Origin: Pseudomonas sp. S37
Lineage (GTDB): Bacteria > Pseudomonadota > Gammaproteobacteria > Pseudomonadales > Pseudomonadaceae
DNA length: 64,000 nt
Direction: 5' to 3'
Assembly: GCF_016658545.1 (NCBI RefSeq)
Contig: NZ_JACVZC010000010.1
Location: 29,712 to 93,711 of the forward strand
Part shown: positions 21,744 through 30,647 of the stretch, piece after piece
Layout of the letters: every line of letters starts with the position of its first letter
How positions within the stretch are numbered: position 1 is the first letter of the stretch
The notes under the pieces: model-generated
The model's database searches: none
What the model was told of the DNA's origin: nothing
What the model saw: only the letters and a program-made list of their open reading frames with translations
Translations under genes and position numbers: made by a program

Positions 21744-21801
21744 AAACCCGCTCCCACAGGGATTGCACTAATCCTGTGGGAGCGGGTTCACCCGCGAAGA
21801 G
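21744..21801. repeat. Paired REP element (family A), tail-facing
   Basis: AACCCGCTCCCACAGG and CCTGTGGGAGCGGGTT lie 12 bases apart, followed by CACCCGCGAAGAGG. The first copy is shortened compared with other pairs. It sits in the divergent LysR-GMC promoter region, which is unusual, since most REPs here are behind genes. Confidence 0.82.
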
Positions 21802-21893
21802 GCCAGCAAAGGCATACCGCTGTGCTAAAACGCACAACGGCTGCGCGAAATCTCGTGTTTCCCCCACGAAATTACTCACTAAGATGGATCGGG

Positions 21894-21917
21894 ACAAGAA
21901 TAATAATCAGGCCCGAG
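21894..21917 (+). promoter_or_regulatory. Shine-Dalgarno with adjacent CA motif (candidate Crc/Hfq target)
   Basis: ACAAGAATAATAATC (21894-21908) fits the A-rich AANAANAA motif bound by Hfq/Crc in pseudomonads and lies just before the GAGG ribosome-binding site (21914-21917) of the GMC oxidoreductase gene. A similar tract is at 23623-23637 before the transporter. Catabolite repression is inferred. Confidence 0.45.
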
Positions 21918-21924
21918 GTTGCAC

Positions 21925-23571
21925 ATGCCATCAGCCGATTCTGTCTTCGATTACGTGGTCGTAGGGGCCGGCCCCGCCGGGTGCCTGCTGGCCAATCGTT
22001 TGTCCGCCGACCCGGCCTGCCGCGTGTTGCTGCTGGAAGCGGGCGGCCGCGACAACTATCCCTGGATTCATATCCCCGTCGGCTACCTCTACTGCATCGG
22101 CAATCCTCGCACCGACTGGTGCTTCAAGACCGAGGCCCAGCCCGGCCTGGGTGGTCGCGCACTGGGTTATCCACGGGGCAAGGTGCTCGGTGGCTGTTCC
22201 TCGATCAACGGCATGATCTACATGCGCGGCCAAGCTGCCGACTATGACCGCTGGGCCGAGCAAGGCAACGACGGCTGGGCCTGGAAGGACGTGCTGCCAC
22301 TGTTCAAGGCCAGCGAAAACCACTTTGCCGGCGCCAGCGAACACCATGGCGGTGATGGCGAATGGCGCGTCGAGCGCCAGCGCTACAGTTGGCCAATCCT
22401 CGATGCCTTCCGCGATGCTGCCGAGCAAAGCGGCATCGGCAAGGTCGACGACTTCAACACCGGCGACAATCAGGGCTGTGGATATTTTCAGGTCAACCAG
22501 CGCAGTGGTGTGCGCTGGAATGCCTCGAAGGCGTTCTTGCGGCCGATCAAAGACCGCGCCAACCTCACCGTGCTGACCGGCGTGCAGGTTGACCAGGTGC
22601 TGCTCAACAACACCCGTGCCCGCGCGGTGAAAGCGTTCTGGCAAGGTGCCTGGCACGAGTTTGCCGCGCGCCGTGAAATCATTCTCTGCGCTGGCGCTAT
22701 CGGCTCGCCCGGTATCCTGCAGCGCTCCGGCATTGGCCCTCGCCAGCTGCTGGAAGGTTTGGGCATCGGCGTGCGTCATGACATGCCTGGCGTCGGTGGC
22801 AACCTGCAGGACCACCTGCAACTGCGGCTGATCTACCAGATCCGCAACACCCGTACCTTGAACCAGATGGCCAACAGCCTGTGGGGCAAGATGGGCATGG
22901 GCCTGCGCTACCTCTACGATCGCAGCGGCCCGCTGGCCATGGCGCCGAGCCAGCTAGGCGCGTTTGTACGTTCCAGCCCGGACCAGGCCACTGCCAACTT
23001 GCAGTACCACGTACAGCCACTGTCACTCGAGCGCTTCGGCGAACCGTTGCATCAGTTCCCGGCCTTCACCGCTTCGGTGTGCAACCTGCGCCCGGCCAGC
23101 CGCGGGCGTATCGATATTCGCAGCACCGACATGAACAGCACGCCGCTGATCGACCCCAACTACCTCAGCGACCCCCAGGACCTGCGCGTCGCCGCCGATG
23201 CCATCCGCCTCACCCGGCGCATTGTCCAGGCCCCTGCCCTCGCTGCGTTCGAGCCCCAGGAATACCTGCCAGGCCCCACCCTGCAAACCGAGCAGGATCT
23301 GTTCGAAGCCGCCGGCAAGATCGGCACCACCATTTTCCACCCGGTCGGTACCTGCCGCATGGGCAATGGCGCCATGGACGTTGTGGATAACCAGCTGCGC
23401 GTGCATGGCATCCCTGGCCTACGCGTGGCTGACGCTTCGATCATGCCGCAGATCACCTCCGGCAATACCTGTTCCCCCACCCTGATGATCGCCGAGAAGG
23501 CGGCGCAACTGATCCTCAAAGGAGCGGCTACCCAAACCTACTTGAACGAAGACGCGTTACCGACCCCCTGA
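21925..23571 (+). CDS. GMC-family FAD oxidoreductase (choline/alcohol dehydrogenase-like)
   Basis: A 548-residue GMC flavoprotein. The N-terminus has the FAD motif YVVVGAGPAGCLLANRLS, followed by GGRDNYPWIHIPVG and GKVLGGCSSINGMIYMRG, and the C-terminus has HPVGTCRMG and LRVADASIMP, which carries the catalytic histidine region. Such enzymes oxidise alcohols to aldehydes. Whether it acts on choline or on another alcohol is not clear, and there is no adjacent betaine aldehyde dehydrogenase. ATG 21925 is preferred to TTG 21919 because of the GAGG spacing. It is followed by a transporter, suggesting uptake and oxidation of one substrate. Confidence 0.88.
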   Translation: MPSADSVFDYVVVGAGPAGCLLANRLSADPACRVLLLEAGGRDNYPWIHIPVGYLYCIGNPRTDWCFKTEAQPGLGGRALGYPRGKVLGGCSSINGMIYMRGQAADYDRWAEQGNDGWAWKDVLPLFKASENHFAGASEHHGGDGEWRVERQRYSWPILDAFRDAAEQSGIGKVDDFNTGDNQGCGYFQVNQRSGVRWNASKAFLRPIKDRANLTVLTGVQVDQVLLNNTRARAVKAFWQGAWHEFAARREIILCAGAIGSPGILQRSGIGPRQLLEGLGIGVRHDMPGVGGNLQDHLQLRLIYQIRNTRTLNQMANSLWGKMGMGLRYLYDRSGPLAMAPSQLGAFVRSSPDQATANLQYHVQPLSLERFGEPLHQFPAFTASVCNLRPASRGRIDIRSTDMNSTPLIDPNYLSDPQDLRVAADAIRLTRRIVQAPALAAFEPQEYLPGPTLQTEQDLFEAAGKIGTTIFHPVGTCRMGNGAMDVVDNQLRVHGIPGLRVADASIMPQITSGNTCSPTLMIAEKAAQLILKGAATQTYLNEDALPTP

Positions 23572-23668
23572 CCCGGGTGCGTGCAGTAGCGGCAGCTTGC
23601 GGTCGAGAGCTGTCGGCAGTGGAACAAAAAGAATAATCACTGTGGCCTGCGGGCCGAGGACAGCAACG

Positions 23669-25288
23669 ATGTCGGATTACATCCAGGAACAGGGTGCGGC
23701 GGCCAGCAGCCCCAGCCGCCGTGAAGAACGCAAGATCATTTTCGCGTCATCCCTCGGGACGGTTTTCGAGTGGTATGACTTTTTTCTCTATGGCGCGCTG
23801 GCAGCGGTCATCAGCAAGCAGTTCTTTGCGGGTGTGAACGACACCACGGCCTTCATCTTCGCCCTCATGGCTTTTGCCGCCGGCTTCCTGGTGCGGCCGT
23901 TCGGCGCGCTGGTATTTGGCCGGCTGGGCGACATGATCGGGCGCAAGTACACCTTTCTGGTCACCATCGTGCTGATGGGCCTGTCCACCTTCGCGGTGGG
24001 CTTGTTGCCCACCTACGCCAGCATCGGCATCGCCGCCCCGATCATCCTGGTGATCCTGCGCATGCTGCAGGGGCTGGCGCTGGGCGGTGAGTACGGCGGT
24101 GCGGCTACCTATGTGGCCGAGCATGCGCCGCAGGGCAAGCGTGGTTTCCACACCGGTTTCATCCAGTCCACTGCCACCCTGGGCCTGTTGCTGTCGCTGC
24201 TGGTGGTGCTGGGTAGCCGCTACATCAGTGGTGACCAGTTCGAAACCTGGGGCTGGCGCCTGCCGTTCCTGCTGTCGATCGTGTTGTTGGCAATCTCCAC
24301 CTGGATCCGCATGAGCATGCACGAATCGCCGGCCTTCGTGAAAATGAAGGCCCAGGGCAAGGTCAGCAAGTCGCCAATCCGTGAATCGTTCACCTCCTGG
24401 CCGAACCTGAAAGTGGTGCTTACTGCACTGTTCAGCATCAACGCCGGGCAAGCCGTGACTTTCTACACGGCGCAGTTCTACGTGCTGTTCTTCATGACCC
24501 AGATGCTGAAGATGGACCCGGCCCAGGCCAACACCCTGCTGATCATCAGCGTCGTGATTGGTGCACCGTTCTTCGTATTCTTCGGCTGGTTGTCCGACCG
24601 TATCGGCCGCAAGCCGATCCTGATGCTTGGCCTGCTGTTGGCCACCGTGCTGTACTTCCCGCTGTTCAAGGCGCTGAGCCACTACGCCAACCCACAGATT
24701 GACGCCGCCAGCCGTCAGGCGCCCATCGTGGTTACCGCCGACCCGCAAGGCTGTACCTTCCAGTTCGACCCGGTCGGCAAGGCACGTTTCGACAGCCCGT
24801 GCGACAAGGTCAAGACCTTCCTGGTCAAGCAGGGCCTGCCGTACAGCTCGGTGAGCGTGGCCGGTAGCGATGTGGTGGTGAACATTGGCGACAAGACCAT
24901 CAACGGCTTCGACGAAGCGGCCATGCGTACGGCGGTGGAACAGGCCGGCTACCCGGCCAAGGCCGACCCGGCACAGGTCAACCAGGTGATGGTGGTGGTA
25001 CTGATCGTGGCGATGATCCTGATCGCGACCATGACCTACGGGCCACTGGCGGCGGTGATGGTCGAACTGTTCCCCACCCGCATCCGCTATACCTCGATGT
25101 CGCTGCCCTACCACATCGGCAACGGCTGGTTTGGTGGTTTCCTGCCGACAGTGTCGTTCGCGCTGGTGGTGTATACCGGGGATATCTTCTACGGGCTGTG
25201 GTACCCCGTGCTGGTCACTGGTATCAGCCTGGTGGTGGGGATCTTCTGCCTGAAAGAAACCAAGGATGTGGATATCGACAAGATCTAA
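23669..25288 (+). CDS. MFS transporter, metabolite:H+ symporter type, with a soluble insertion
   Basis: A 539-residue symporter of the MHS group: FASSLGTVFEWYDFFLYG (about 25-42), GRLGDMIGRK (84-93), GGEYGGAATYVAEH (139-152) and GWLSDRIGRKP (306-316). Between hydrophobic segments, residues about 335-440 form a hydrophilic insertion with two cysteines (C362, C378), giving a protein about 100 residues longer than typical MHS members. It follows the GMC oxidoreductase gene by 97 bases and may import its substrate. ATG 23669 has a GAGGA site. Confidence 0.88.
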   Translation: MSDYIQEQGAAASSPSRREERKIIFASSLGTVFEWYDFFLYGALAAVISKQFFAGVNDTTAFIFALMAFAAGFLVRPFGALVFGRLGDMIGRKYTFLVTIVLMGLSTFAVGLLPTYASIGIAAPIILVILRMLQGLALGGEYGGAATYVAEHAPQGKRGFHTGFIQSTATLGLLLSLLVVLGSRYISGDQFETWGWRLPFLLSIVLLAISTWIRMSMHESPAFVKMKAQGKVSKSPIRESFTSWPNLKVVLTALFSINAGQAVTFYTAQFYVLFFMTQMLKMDPAQANTLLIISVVIGAPFFVFFGWLSDRIGRKPILMLGLLLATVLYFPLFKALSHYANPQIDAASRQAPIVVTADPQGCTFQFDPVGKARFDSPCDKVKTFLVKQGLPYSSVSVAGSDVVVNIGDKTINGFDEAAMRTAVEQAGYPAKADPAQVNQVMVVVLIVAMILIATMTYGPLAAVMVELFPTRIRYTSMSLPYHIGNGWFGGFLPTVSFALVVYTGDIFYGLWYPVLVTGISLVVGIFCLKETKDVDIDKI

Positions 25289-25303
25289 AAGGCTGGCGTG
25301 GCC

Positions 25304-25425
25304 CCCTGTAGGAGCGGCCTTGCGTCGCGATCGGGCCGCACAGCGGCCCCAGGATTTCTGCCTTGATGCACAAATTGCTGGGGCTGCTTTGCAGCCCGAT
25401 CGCGACACAAGGCCGCTCCTACACA
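25304..25425. repeat. Paired repeat element (family B)
   Basis: TGTAGGAGCGGCCTTGCGTCGCGATCGG and its inverse flank about 60 bases that include GGGCTGCTTTGCAGCCC. This is a second P. putida repeat family, distinct from family A, placed right after the transporter stop. Confidence 0.85.
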
Positions 25426-25452
25426 AAGCGATCCGAGCTTGCATGGGCCCAT

Positions 25453-25483
25453 AAAAAAACCGGCTGTAAAAGCCGGTTTTCTT
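25453..25483. terminator. Bidirectional rho-independent terminator
   Basis: AAAACCGGCT-GTAAA-AGCCGGTTTT (25456-25480) has A and T runs on both sides and lies between the convergent transporter and plsC genes. The remaining gap to plsC (25484-25612) is AT-rich and holds a perfect DnaA box at 25599-25607 and a near match at 25499. Confidence 0.82.
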
Positions 25484-25612
25484 ATGCCCCGAAAAAACTT
25501 ATGCACGCTTTTAAGAAAAATGTCACACAAAGAAATAAACAGCTAATTCAATTACTTACCGATTACTTCAAGCATTTCACCGAAAAACTGCTCACAAGTT
25601 ATCCACAGATTC

Positions 25613-26383
25613 TCAGGCCATCTGTTCCTGCGGTTTCTCTTCTGCTGGCGGCAGCGAACCCATGGCCCGCTGGGTCGCTTCGTTCCACGCCTGAGCGCGG
25701 TCGTTGAGCTCGGCAATGGCACGTGGCCCGGTGCCGTTGGCGTACATCGGCTCGCCAATCACCACCTCGATGGTGCCCGAGCGCTTGCCCCAACCGGTCT
25801 TCGGCCAGAACTTGCCGGCGTTGTGGGCAATCGGCAACACCGGCAGCCCGGCATTGACCGCCAGCGCAGTACCGCCGCGGGAGAACTTGCCGACAGTCCC
25901 GAACGGCACGCGGGTACCTTCCGGGAAGATCAGCACCCAGGTTTTCTGCTTGAGCAGCTCATCGCCCTTGCTCGCTACCTGGCGCAGCGCTTCCTTGGGG
26001 TTATCGCGGTTGATCGCGATCGGCCGCAGCATGGCCATGGCCCAGCCGAAGAAAGGCACATACAGCAGTTCGCGCTTGAGCACCTGGCTCAGTGGCGAGA
26101 AATACTGGGACAGGAAGAAGGTTTCCCAGGTGCTCTGGTGGTTGGACAGGATCACGCAAGGCTCAGCCGGCACGTTCTCGGCGCCAGTGATCTTGTAGTC
26201 GATGCCCAGGATGGTGCGCACCAGGAACAGCGCGCAGCGGCACCAGTATACGTTGATGAACTTATAGCGCTTGGGGAACGACAAAAACGGCGCGACGAAG
26301 AAGCTCAGCGAGCACCACAGCAGCGAACTGGTGCCCAGCAGCAGGTAAAAAAGAAAGATTCTGATCGCCTGCAGGATCGACAT
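25613..26383 (-). CDS. plsC: 1-acyl-sn-glycerol-3-phosphate acyltransferase (PlsC/HdtS-like)
   Basis: A 256-residue membrane acyltransferase that makes phosphatidic acid from lysophosphatidate. An N-terminal hydrophobic segment (about 5-35) is followed by the acyltransferase motifs SNHQSTWETFF, where the usual H-x4-D is H-x4-E, and LIFPEGTR. It resembles the HdtS protein of fluorescent pseudomonads. I prefer ATG 26383; an in-frame ATG at 26398 adds five residues, and neither has a clear ribosome-binding site. It follows gmhB on the same strand behind a terminator-like hairpin. Confidence 0.9.
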   Translation of the reverse strand: MSILQAIRIFLFYLLLGTSSLLWCSLSFFVAPFLSFPKRYKFINVYWCRCALFLVRTILGIDYKITGAENVPAEPCVILSNHQSTWETFFLSQYFSPLSQVLKRELLYVPFFGWAMAMLRPIAINRDNPKEALRQVASKGDELLKQKTWVLIFPEGTRVPFGTVGKFSRGGTALAVNAGLPVLPIAHNAGKFWPKTGWGKRSGTIEVVIGEPMYANGTGPRAIAELNDRAQAWNEATQRAMGSLPPAEEKPQEQMA

Positions 26384-26419
26384 AGTGGCTTGTACCATTG
26401 CGGGGCATGCCCGCCTGAG

Positions 26420-26440
26420 AAAAATGCGCCCGAAGGCGCA
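26420..26440 (-). terminator. Terminator-like hairpin between gmhB and plsC
   Basis: On the minus strand TGCGCC-TTCG-GGCGCA (26440-26425) is followed by a short U run (26424-26420). It begins five bases after the gmhB stop and may reduce readthrough into plsC. Confidence 0.65.
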
Positions 26441-26444
26441 CTGT

Positions 26445-26972
26445 TTAAATTAGTTCTCTGGCGATAGCAGCCAGATCGTCGAAAATCAGTGTAGTTTCCG
26501 GGACACCTTTTTCCAGGGTCCGCTCGCCCTTGCCGGTTTTCACCAACACGGGTTGTGCACCGACGGCCAGGGCGGCCTCCAGGTCACCTTTGCTGTCGCC
26601 GACAAACCAGACGCCTTCAAGGCCCACCTGGTAATGCTCGGCAATCGCCCGCAGCATGCCAGGCTTGGGCTTGCGGCAATCGCAGCCTTCGTCCGGCCCG
26701 TGCGGGCAAAACACGATGTGGCCCACCTCGCCGCCCTGCTCGGCCACCAGTTGGCGCAGGCGCGCATGCATGGCCTCCAGGGTTGCCAGCGGGTAGTAGC
26801 CACGGGCAATGCCGGACTGGTTGGTGGCCACGGCCACCGTCCAGCCCGCCTTGCTCAACTGCGCGATTGCTGCGACCGAGCCAGGGATGGGCACCCACTC
26901 TTCCAGCGTCTTGATGTAGGCGTCGGAGTCGTAGTTGATGACCCCGTCACGGTCGAGAATCAGCAGTTTCAA
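26445..26972 (-). CDS. gmhB: D-glycero-beta-D-manno-heptose-1,7-bisphosphate 7-phosphatase
   Basis: A 175-residue HAD phosphatase of the LPS heptose pathway. Motif I is DRDGVIN (7-13), followed by TNQSG, the zinc-binding cysteine loop CPHGPDEGCDCRKPKPG and GDSKGD. It removes the C7 phosphate of heptose bisphosphate before activation to ADP-heptose. It lies three bases after the glyS stop, so it is likely co-transcribed with glyQS. Confidence 0.94.
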   Translation of the reverse strand: MKLLILDRDGVINYDSDAYIKTLEEWVPIPGSVAAIAQLSKAGWTVAVATNQSGIARGYYPLATLEAMHARLRQLVAEQGGEVGHIVFCPHGPDEGCDCRKPKPGMLRAIAEHYQVGLEGVWFVGDSKGDLEAALAVGAQPVLVKTGKGERTLEKGVPETTLIFDDLAAIARELI

Positions 26973-26975
26973 GGC

Positions 26976-29027
26976 TTACCCCAGCAGCGAAATGTCAGCC
27001 ACGCCCAGGAACAGGCCGCGCAGGCGGCTGAGCAGGGCATAACGGTTGGCACGTACCTTGGCGTCTTCGGCATTGACCATCACCGCCTCGAAGAAGGCGT
27101 CGACCGGGTCACGCAGGGCCGCCAGGCGGGCCAGCGATTCGCTGTACTGGCGTGCAGCAGCCATCGGTTGCACGGCCTGGTCGGCCTGCTGGATGGCCGA
27201 GTACAGGGAGAACTCGTTGGCATTGTCGAAGTACTTCGGCTCGACCTGTTCGGCGATGGCGCCTTCAGCCTTGCTCAGCAGGTTCGACACACGCTTGTTC
27301 ACCGCGGCCAGGGCCTCGGCTTCCGGCAGCTTGCGGAACGCCTGCACGGCCTGTACGCGCTGGTCGAAGTCCAGGGCGGAGCCTGGCTGCAGGGCACGCA
27401 CCGACAGGTAGGTGGCCACGTCGATGCCTTCGTCTTCGTAACGCGCACGCAGGCGGTCGAAGATGAATTCCAGTACCTGCTCGGACAAACCGGCAGCCTT
27501 GACCTTGGCACCGAACTGCTTGACCGCGAACTCGACCGCACCGGTCAGGTTCAGGTCCAGCTGCTTCTCGATCAGGATCCGCAGCACGCCCAGCGCGGCG
27601 CGGCGCAGGGCGTACGGGTCTTTGCTGCCGGTAGGCAGCATGCCGATGCCGAAGATGCCGACCAGAGTGTCGAGCTTGTCGGCAATGGCCACGGCAGCAC
27701 CGGTGAGGGTCTGCGGCAGCTCGGCGCCAGCACCGCGCGGCATGTACTGCTCGTTCAGGGCCAGGGCAACGTCTTCCGGCTCGCCGTCGTTGAGCGCGTA
27801 GTAGTAACCGGCAACACCCTGCATTTCAGGGAATTCGCCAACCATTTCGGTGGCCAGGTCGCACTTCGACAGCAGGCCGGCACGGCCAGCGCGCTGGGCG
27901 TCGCCGCCGATCAGCGGGGCGATGAAGGCAGCCAGTTTGGAAACGCGCTCGGCCTTGTCGTACACAGTGCCCAGCTGAGCCTGGAACACCACGTTTTTCA
28001 GGCGCTCGTTGAAGGTTTCCAGCGGCTGCTTCTTGTCCTGCTTGAAGAAGAACTCGGCGTCGGTCAGGCGTGGGCGCACGACCTTCTCGTTGCCTTGCAC
28101 GATCTGCTTCGGGTCACGGCTTTCAACGTTGGCCACGGTGATGAAGCGCGGCAGCAGCTTGCCTTCGCTGTCCAGCAGGCAGAAGTACTTCTGGTTGTCC
28201 TGCATGGTGGTAATCAGGGCTTCCTGCGGCACTTCAAGGAAACGCTCCTCGAACGAGCACACCAGCGGCACCGGCCACTCAACCAGGGCGGTCACTTCGT
28301 CCAGCAGCGCCGGTGGCACGATGGCCGTGCCTTCCTGCTGCATCGCCAGCTCTGCGGTGCGCTTGCTGATCAGCTCGCGGCGCTCGGCGAAGTCAGCCAG
28401 CACGTAGGCTTTGCGCAAGTCTTCGACGTAGTTGGCCGGGGTGGTGACCAGCACGTTTTCCGGGTGGTGGAAGCGGTGGCCACGGGACTCACGGCCAGCC
28501 TTTTGCGAAAGGATGGTGCAATCGACGACCTGGTCGCCCAGCAGCATTACCAGCCATTGGGTCGGGCGCACGAACTCTTCACGGCTGGCCGCCCAGCGCA
28601 TGCGCTTGGGGATTGGCAGGTCGTTCAGCGAATCTTCGACGATGGTCGGCAGCAGGCCGGCGGTGGCCTTTCCCGGAATGTGCTGGGAGAAACGCAGCTT
28701 AGGGCCGCTCTGGTCGATTTCGGCCAGCTCTACGCCGCACTTCTTGGCAAAGCCCAGCGCAGCCTGGGTCGGCTCGCCGTCTTTGAAAGCAGCCTGCAGG
28801 GGTGGGCCGTCGATGTTGATGCTGCGGTCAGGCTGCTGCACGTCCAGTTGGCGGATCAGCACGGCCAGGCGGCGCGGCGCGGCGTATACCTGCTTGCCGG
28901 TGTAGTTCAGGCCAGCGGCCTGCAGGCCTTTTTCGATGCCGGCCAGGAAGGCGTCGCCGAGGCTGGCGAGGGCCTTGGGTGGCAGCTCTTCGGTGCCCAG
29001 TTCTACCAGGAAATCTTGAGCACTCAT
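26976..29027 (-). CDS. glyS: Glycyl-tRNA synthetase beta subunit
   Basis: The 683-residue beta chain of the bacterial alpha2beta2 glycyl-tRNA synthetase; it binds tRNA. The start [20 protein letters not shown] and the internal blocks [13 protein letters not shown] and KQDKKQPLE are typical. Its ATG overlaps the glyQ stop by four bases, coupling equal synthesis of both subunits. Confidence 0.97.
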   Translation of the reverse strand: MSAQDFLVELGTEELPPKALASLGDAFLAGIEKGLQAAGLNYTGKQVYAAPRRLAVLIRQLDVQQPDRSINIDGPPLQAAFKDGEPTQAALGFAKKCGVELAEIDQSGPKLRFSQHIPGKATAGLLPTIVEDSLNDLPIPKRMRWAASREEFVRPTQWLVMLLGDQVVDCTILSQKAGRESRGHRFHHPENVLVTTPANYVEDLRKAYVLADFAERRELISKRTAELAMQQEGTAIVPPALLDEVTALVEWPVPLVCSFEERFLEVPQEALITTMQDNQKYFCLLDSEGKLLPRFITVANVESRDPKQIVQGNEKVVRPRLTDAEFFFKQDKKQPLETFNERLKNVVFQAQLGTVYDKAERVSKLAAFIAPLIGGDAQRAGRAGLLSKCDLATEMVGEFPEMQGVAGYYYALNDGEPEDVALALNEQYMPRGAGAELPQTLTGAAVAIADKLDTLVGIFGIGMLPTGSKDPYALRRAALGVLRILIEKQLDLNLTGAVEFAVKQFGAKVKAAGLSEQVLEFIFDRLRARYEDEGIDVATYLSVRALQPGSALDFDQRVQAVQAFRKLPEAEALAAVNKRVSNLLSKAEGAIAEQVEPKYFDNANEFSLYSAIQQADQAVQPMAAARQYSESLARLAALRDPVDAFFEAVMVNAEDAKVRANRYALLSRLRGLFLGVADISLLG

Positions 29028-29971
29028 TGTGCAGCCTCCAGCTTAGCCAACACTTCGTCACGCAGTTCAGGGGTGGCCATCGGGAAGCCCAGGCGTGCGC
29101 GGGCTTGCAGATAGCTTTGTGCCACGTCCCGGGCCAGGGTACGTACGCGCAGGATGTAGCGCTGGCGCTCGGTTACCGAGATGGCGCGGCGGGCGTCCAG
29201 CAGGTTGAAGGTGTGCGAAGCCTTCAGGACCATTTCGTAGGTCGGCAGCGGCAGCTCCAGCTTGATCAGGCGGTTGGCTTCGCTTTCGTAGAAGTCGAAC
29301 AGTTCGAACAGCTTCTCGACGTTGGCGTGTTCGAAGTTGTAGGTCGACTGCTCCACCTCGTTCTGGTGGAACACGTCGCCATAGGTCACCTTGCCGAACG
29401 GGCCGTCTGCCCACACCAGGTCGTACACCGAGTCTACGCCCTGGATGTACATGGCCAGGCGCTCGAGGCCGTAGGTGATTTCACCGGTGACCGGGTAGCA
29501 CTCGATGCCGCCTACCTGCTGGAAGTAGGTGAACTGGGTGACTTCCATGCCGTTCAGCCAGATTTCCCAGCCCAGGCCCCAGGCGCCGAGGGTCGGCGAT
29601 TCCCAGTTGTCTTCGACAAAGCGAATGTCGTGCACCAGCGGGTCCAGGCCAATGGCCTTCAGCGAGCCGAGGTACAGCTCCTGGAAGTTGGCCGGGTTCG
29701 GCTTGAGCACCACCTGGAACTGGTAGTAGTGCTGCAGGCGGTTGGGGTTTTCGCCATACCGCCCGTCGGCAGGGCGACGGCTAGGCTGCACGTAGGCGGC
29801 GTTCCAGGTTTCTGGACCCACGGCGCGCAGGAATGTAGCGGTGTGGAAAGTGCCGGCGCCTACTTCCATATCGTAGGGCTGAAGCACCACACAACCTTGA
29901 GCTGCCCAGTAGTTTTGCAGGGCGAGGATCAGGTCTTGGAAGGTACGCACGGCTGGCGTAGGCTGGCTCAC
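29024..29971 (-). CDS. glyQ: Glycyl-tRNA synthetase alpha subunit
   Basis: The 315-residue catalytic alpha chain, with [18 protein letters not shown], the class II region [20 protein letters not shown] and [21 protein letters not shown]. The frame contains two nearby GTG codons (29980 and 29971). I choose 29971 because AGGTGA lies at the right distance and the length then fits the family. It is the first gene of glyQ-glyS-gmhB. Confidence 0.96.
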   Translation of the reverse strand: MSQPTPAVRTFQDLILALQNYWAAQGCVVLQPYDMEVGAGTFHTATFLRAVGPETWNAAYVQPSRRPADGRYGENPNRLQHYYQFQVVLKPNPANFQELYLGSLKAIGLDPLVHDIRFVEDNWESPTLGAWGLGWEIWLNGMEVTQFTYFQQVGGIECYPVTGEITYGLERLAMYIQGVDSVYDLVWADGPFGKVTYGDVFHQNEVEQSTYNFEHANVEKLFELFDFYESEANRLIKLELPLPTYEMVLKASHTFNLLDARRAISVTERQRYILRVRTLARDVAQSYLQARARLGFPMATPELRDEVLAKLEAAQ

Positions 29972-30054
29972 GAAATTCACCTGTATCTGGGGATGCGGAT
30001 GTAAAGAGCGGGAGTATAACCTGATTCGCCTCGCCCTCTACTCATTGGAGCCTT

Positions 30055-30606
30055 ATGCCACGCTGCTTTTGGTGTACCGACGATCCGTTGTACCAGGCCT
30101 ACCATGACCAGGAATGGGGAACGCCCCAGCGTGACCCGGCGTTGCTGTTCGAGATGCTTTTGCTCGAAGGGTTCCAGGCCGGGCTGTCATGGATCACTGT
30201 TTTGCGTAAACGCGAGCGTTATCGCGAGGTGATGCATGGCTTCGACCCGGTGAAACTGGCGGCCATGAGCGACGAACGCATCGAAGAACTGATGCAGGAT
30301 GCCGGCATCATCCGCAACCGCCTCAAGCTCAAGGCTGCCCGGCGCAACGCGCAGGCCTGGCTGGCTGTGGATAACCCCGCCGAATGGCTGTGGTCGTTCG
30401 TTGGCGGCGCGCCGAAGGTCAACCACTTCAGCGGCCGCAGCGAGGTGCCGGCGGTGACCGATGAAGCCAAGGCGATGAGCAAGGCCCTGCAGAAAGCCGG
30501 CTTCACCTTCGTCGGCCCGACCATCTGCTACGCGTTCATGCAGGCCACCGGCATGGTCATGGATCACACTACCGATTGTGATCGCTACGCCGCCTTGCTG
30601 CGCTGA
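30055..30606 (+). CDS. tag: DNA-3-methyladenine glycosylase I
   Basis: Tag removes 3-methyladenine from alkylated DNA. The 183-residue protein starts with the zinc-knuckle block CFWCTDDPLYQAYHDQEWG (residues 3-21 approximately) and has GLSWITVLRKRE and GFTFVGPTICYAFMQATGMV before a C-terminal HTTDCDRY, all typical. It is divergent from glyQ with about 80 bases between. Confidence 0.95.
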   Translation: MPRCFWCTDDPLYQAYHDQEWGTPQRDPALLFEMLLLEGFQAGLSWITVLRKRERYREVMHGFDPVKLAAMSDERIEELMQDAGIIRNRLKLKAARRNAQAWLAVDNPAEWLWSFVGGAPKVNHFSGRSEVPAVTDEAKAMSKALQKAGFTFVGPTICYAFMQATGMVMDHTTDCDRYAALLR

Positions 30607-30647
30607 GGGGTTACAATGCGCGCCTTGCTGAAATAAGGAATTCGCCT

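Noticed and set aside
23747..25444. A 565-codon minus-strand frame opposite the MHS transporter
   Set aside because: His/Gln-rich antisense translation with no family features; the transporter is clear.
26553..29114. An 853-codon plus-strand frame opposite gmhB and glyS
   Set aside because: Shadow of glyS; GlyS and GmhB are certain, and the antisense product has no family features.
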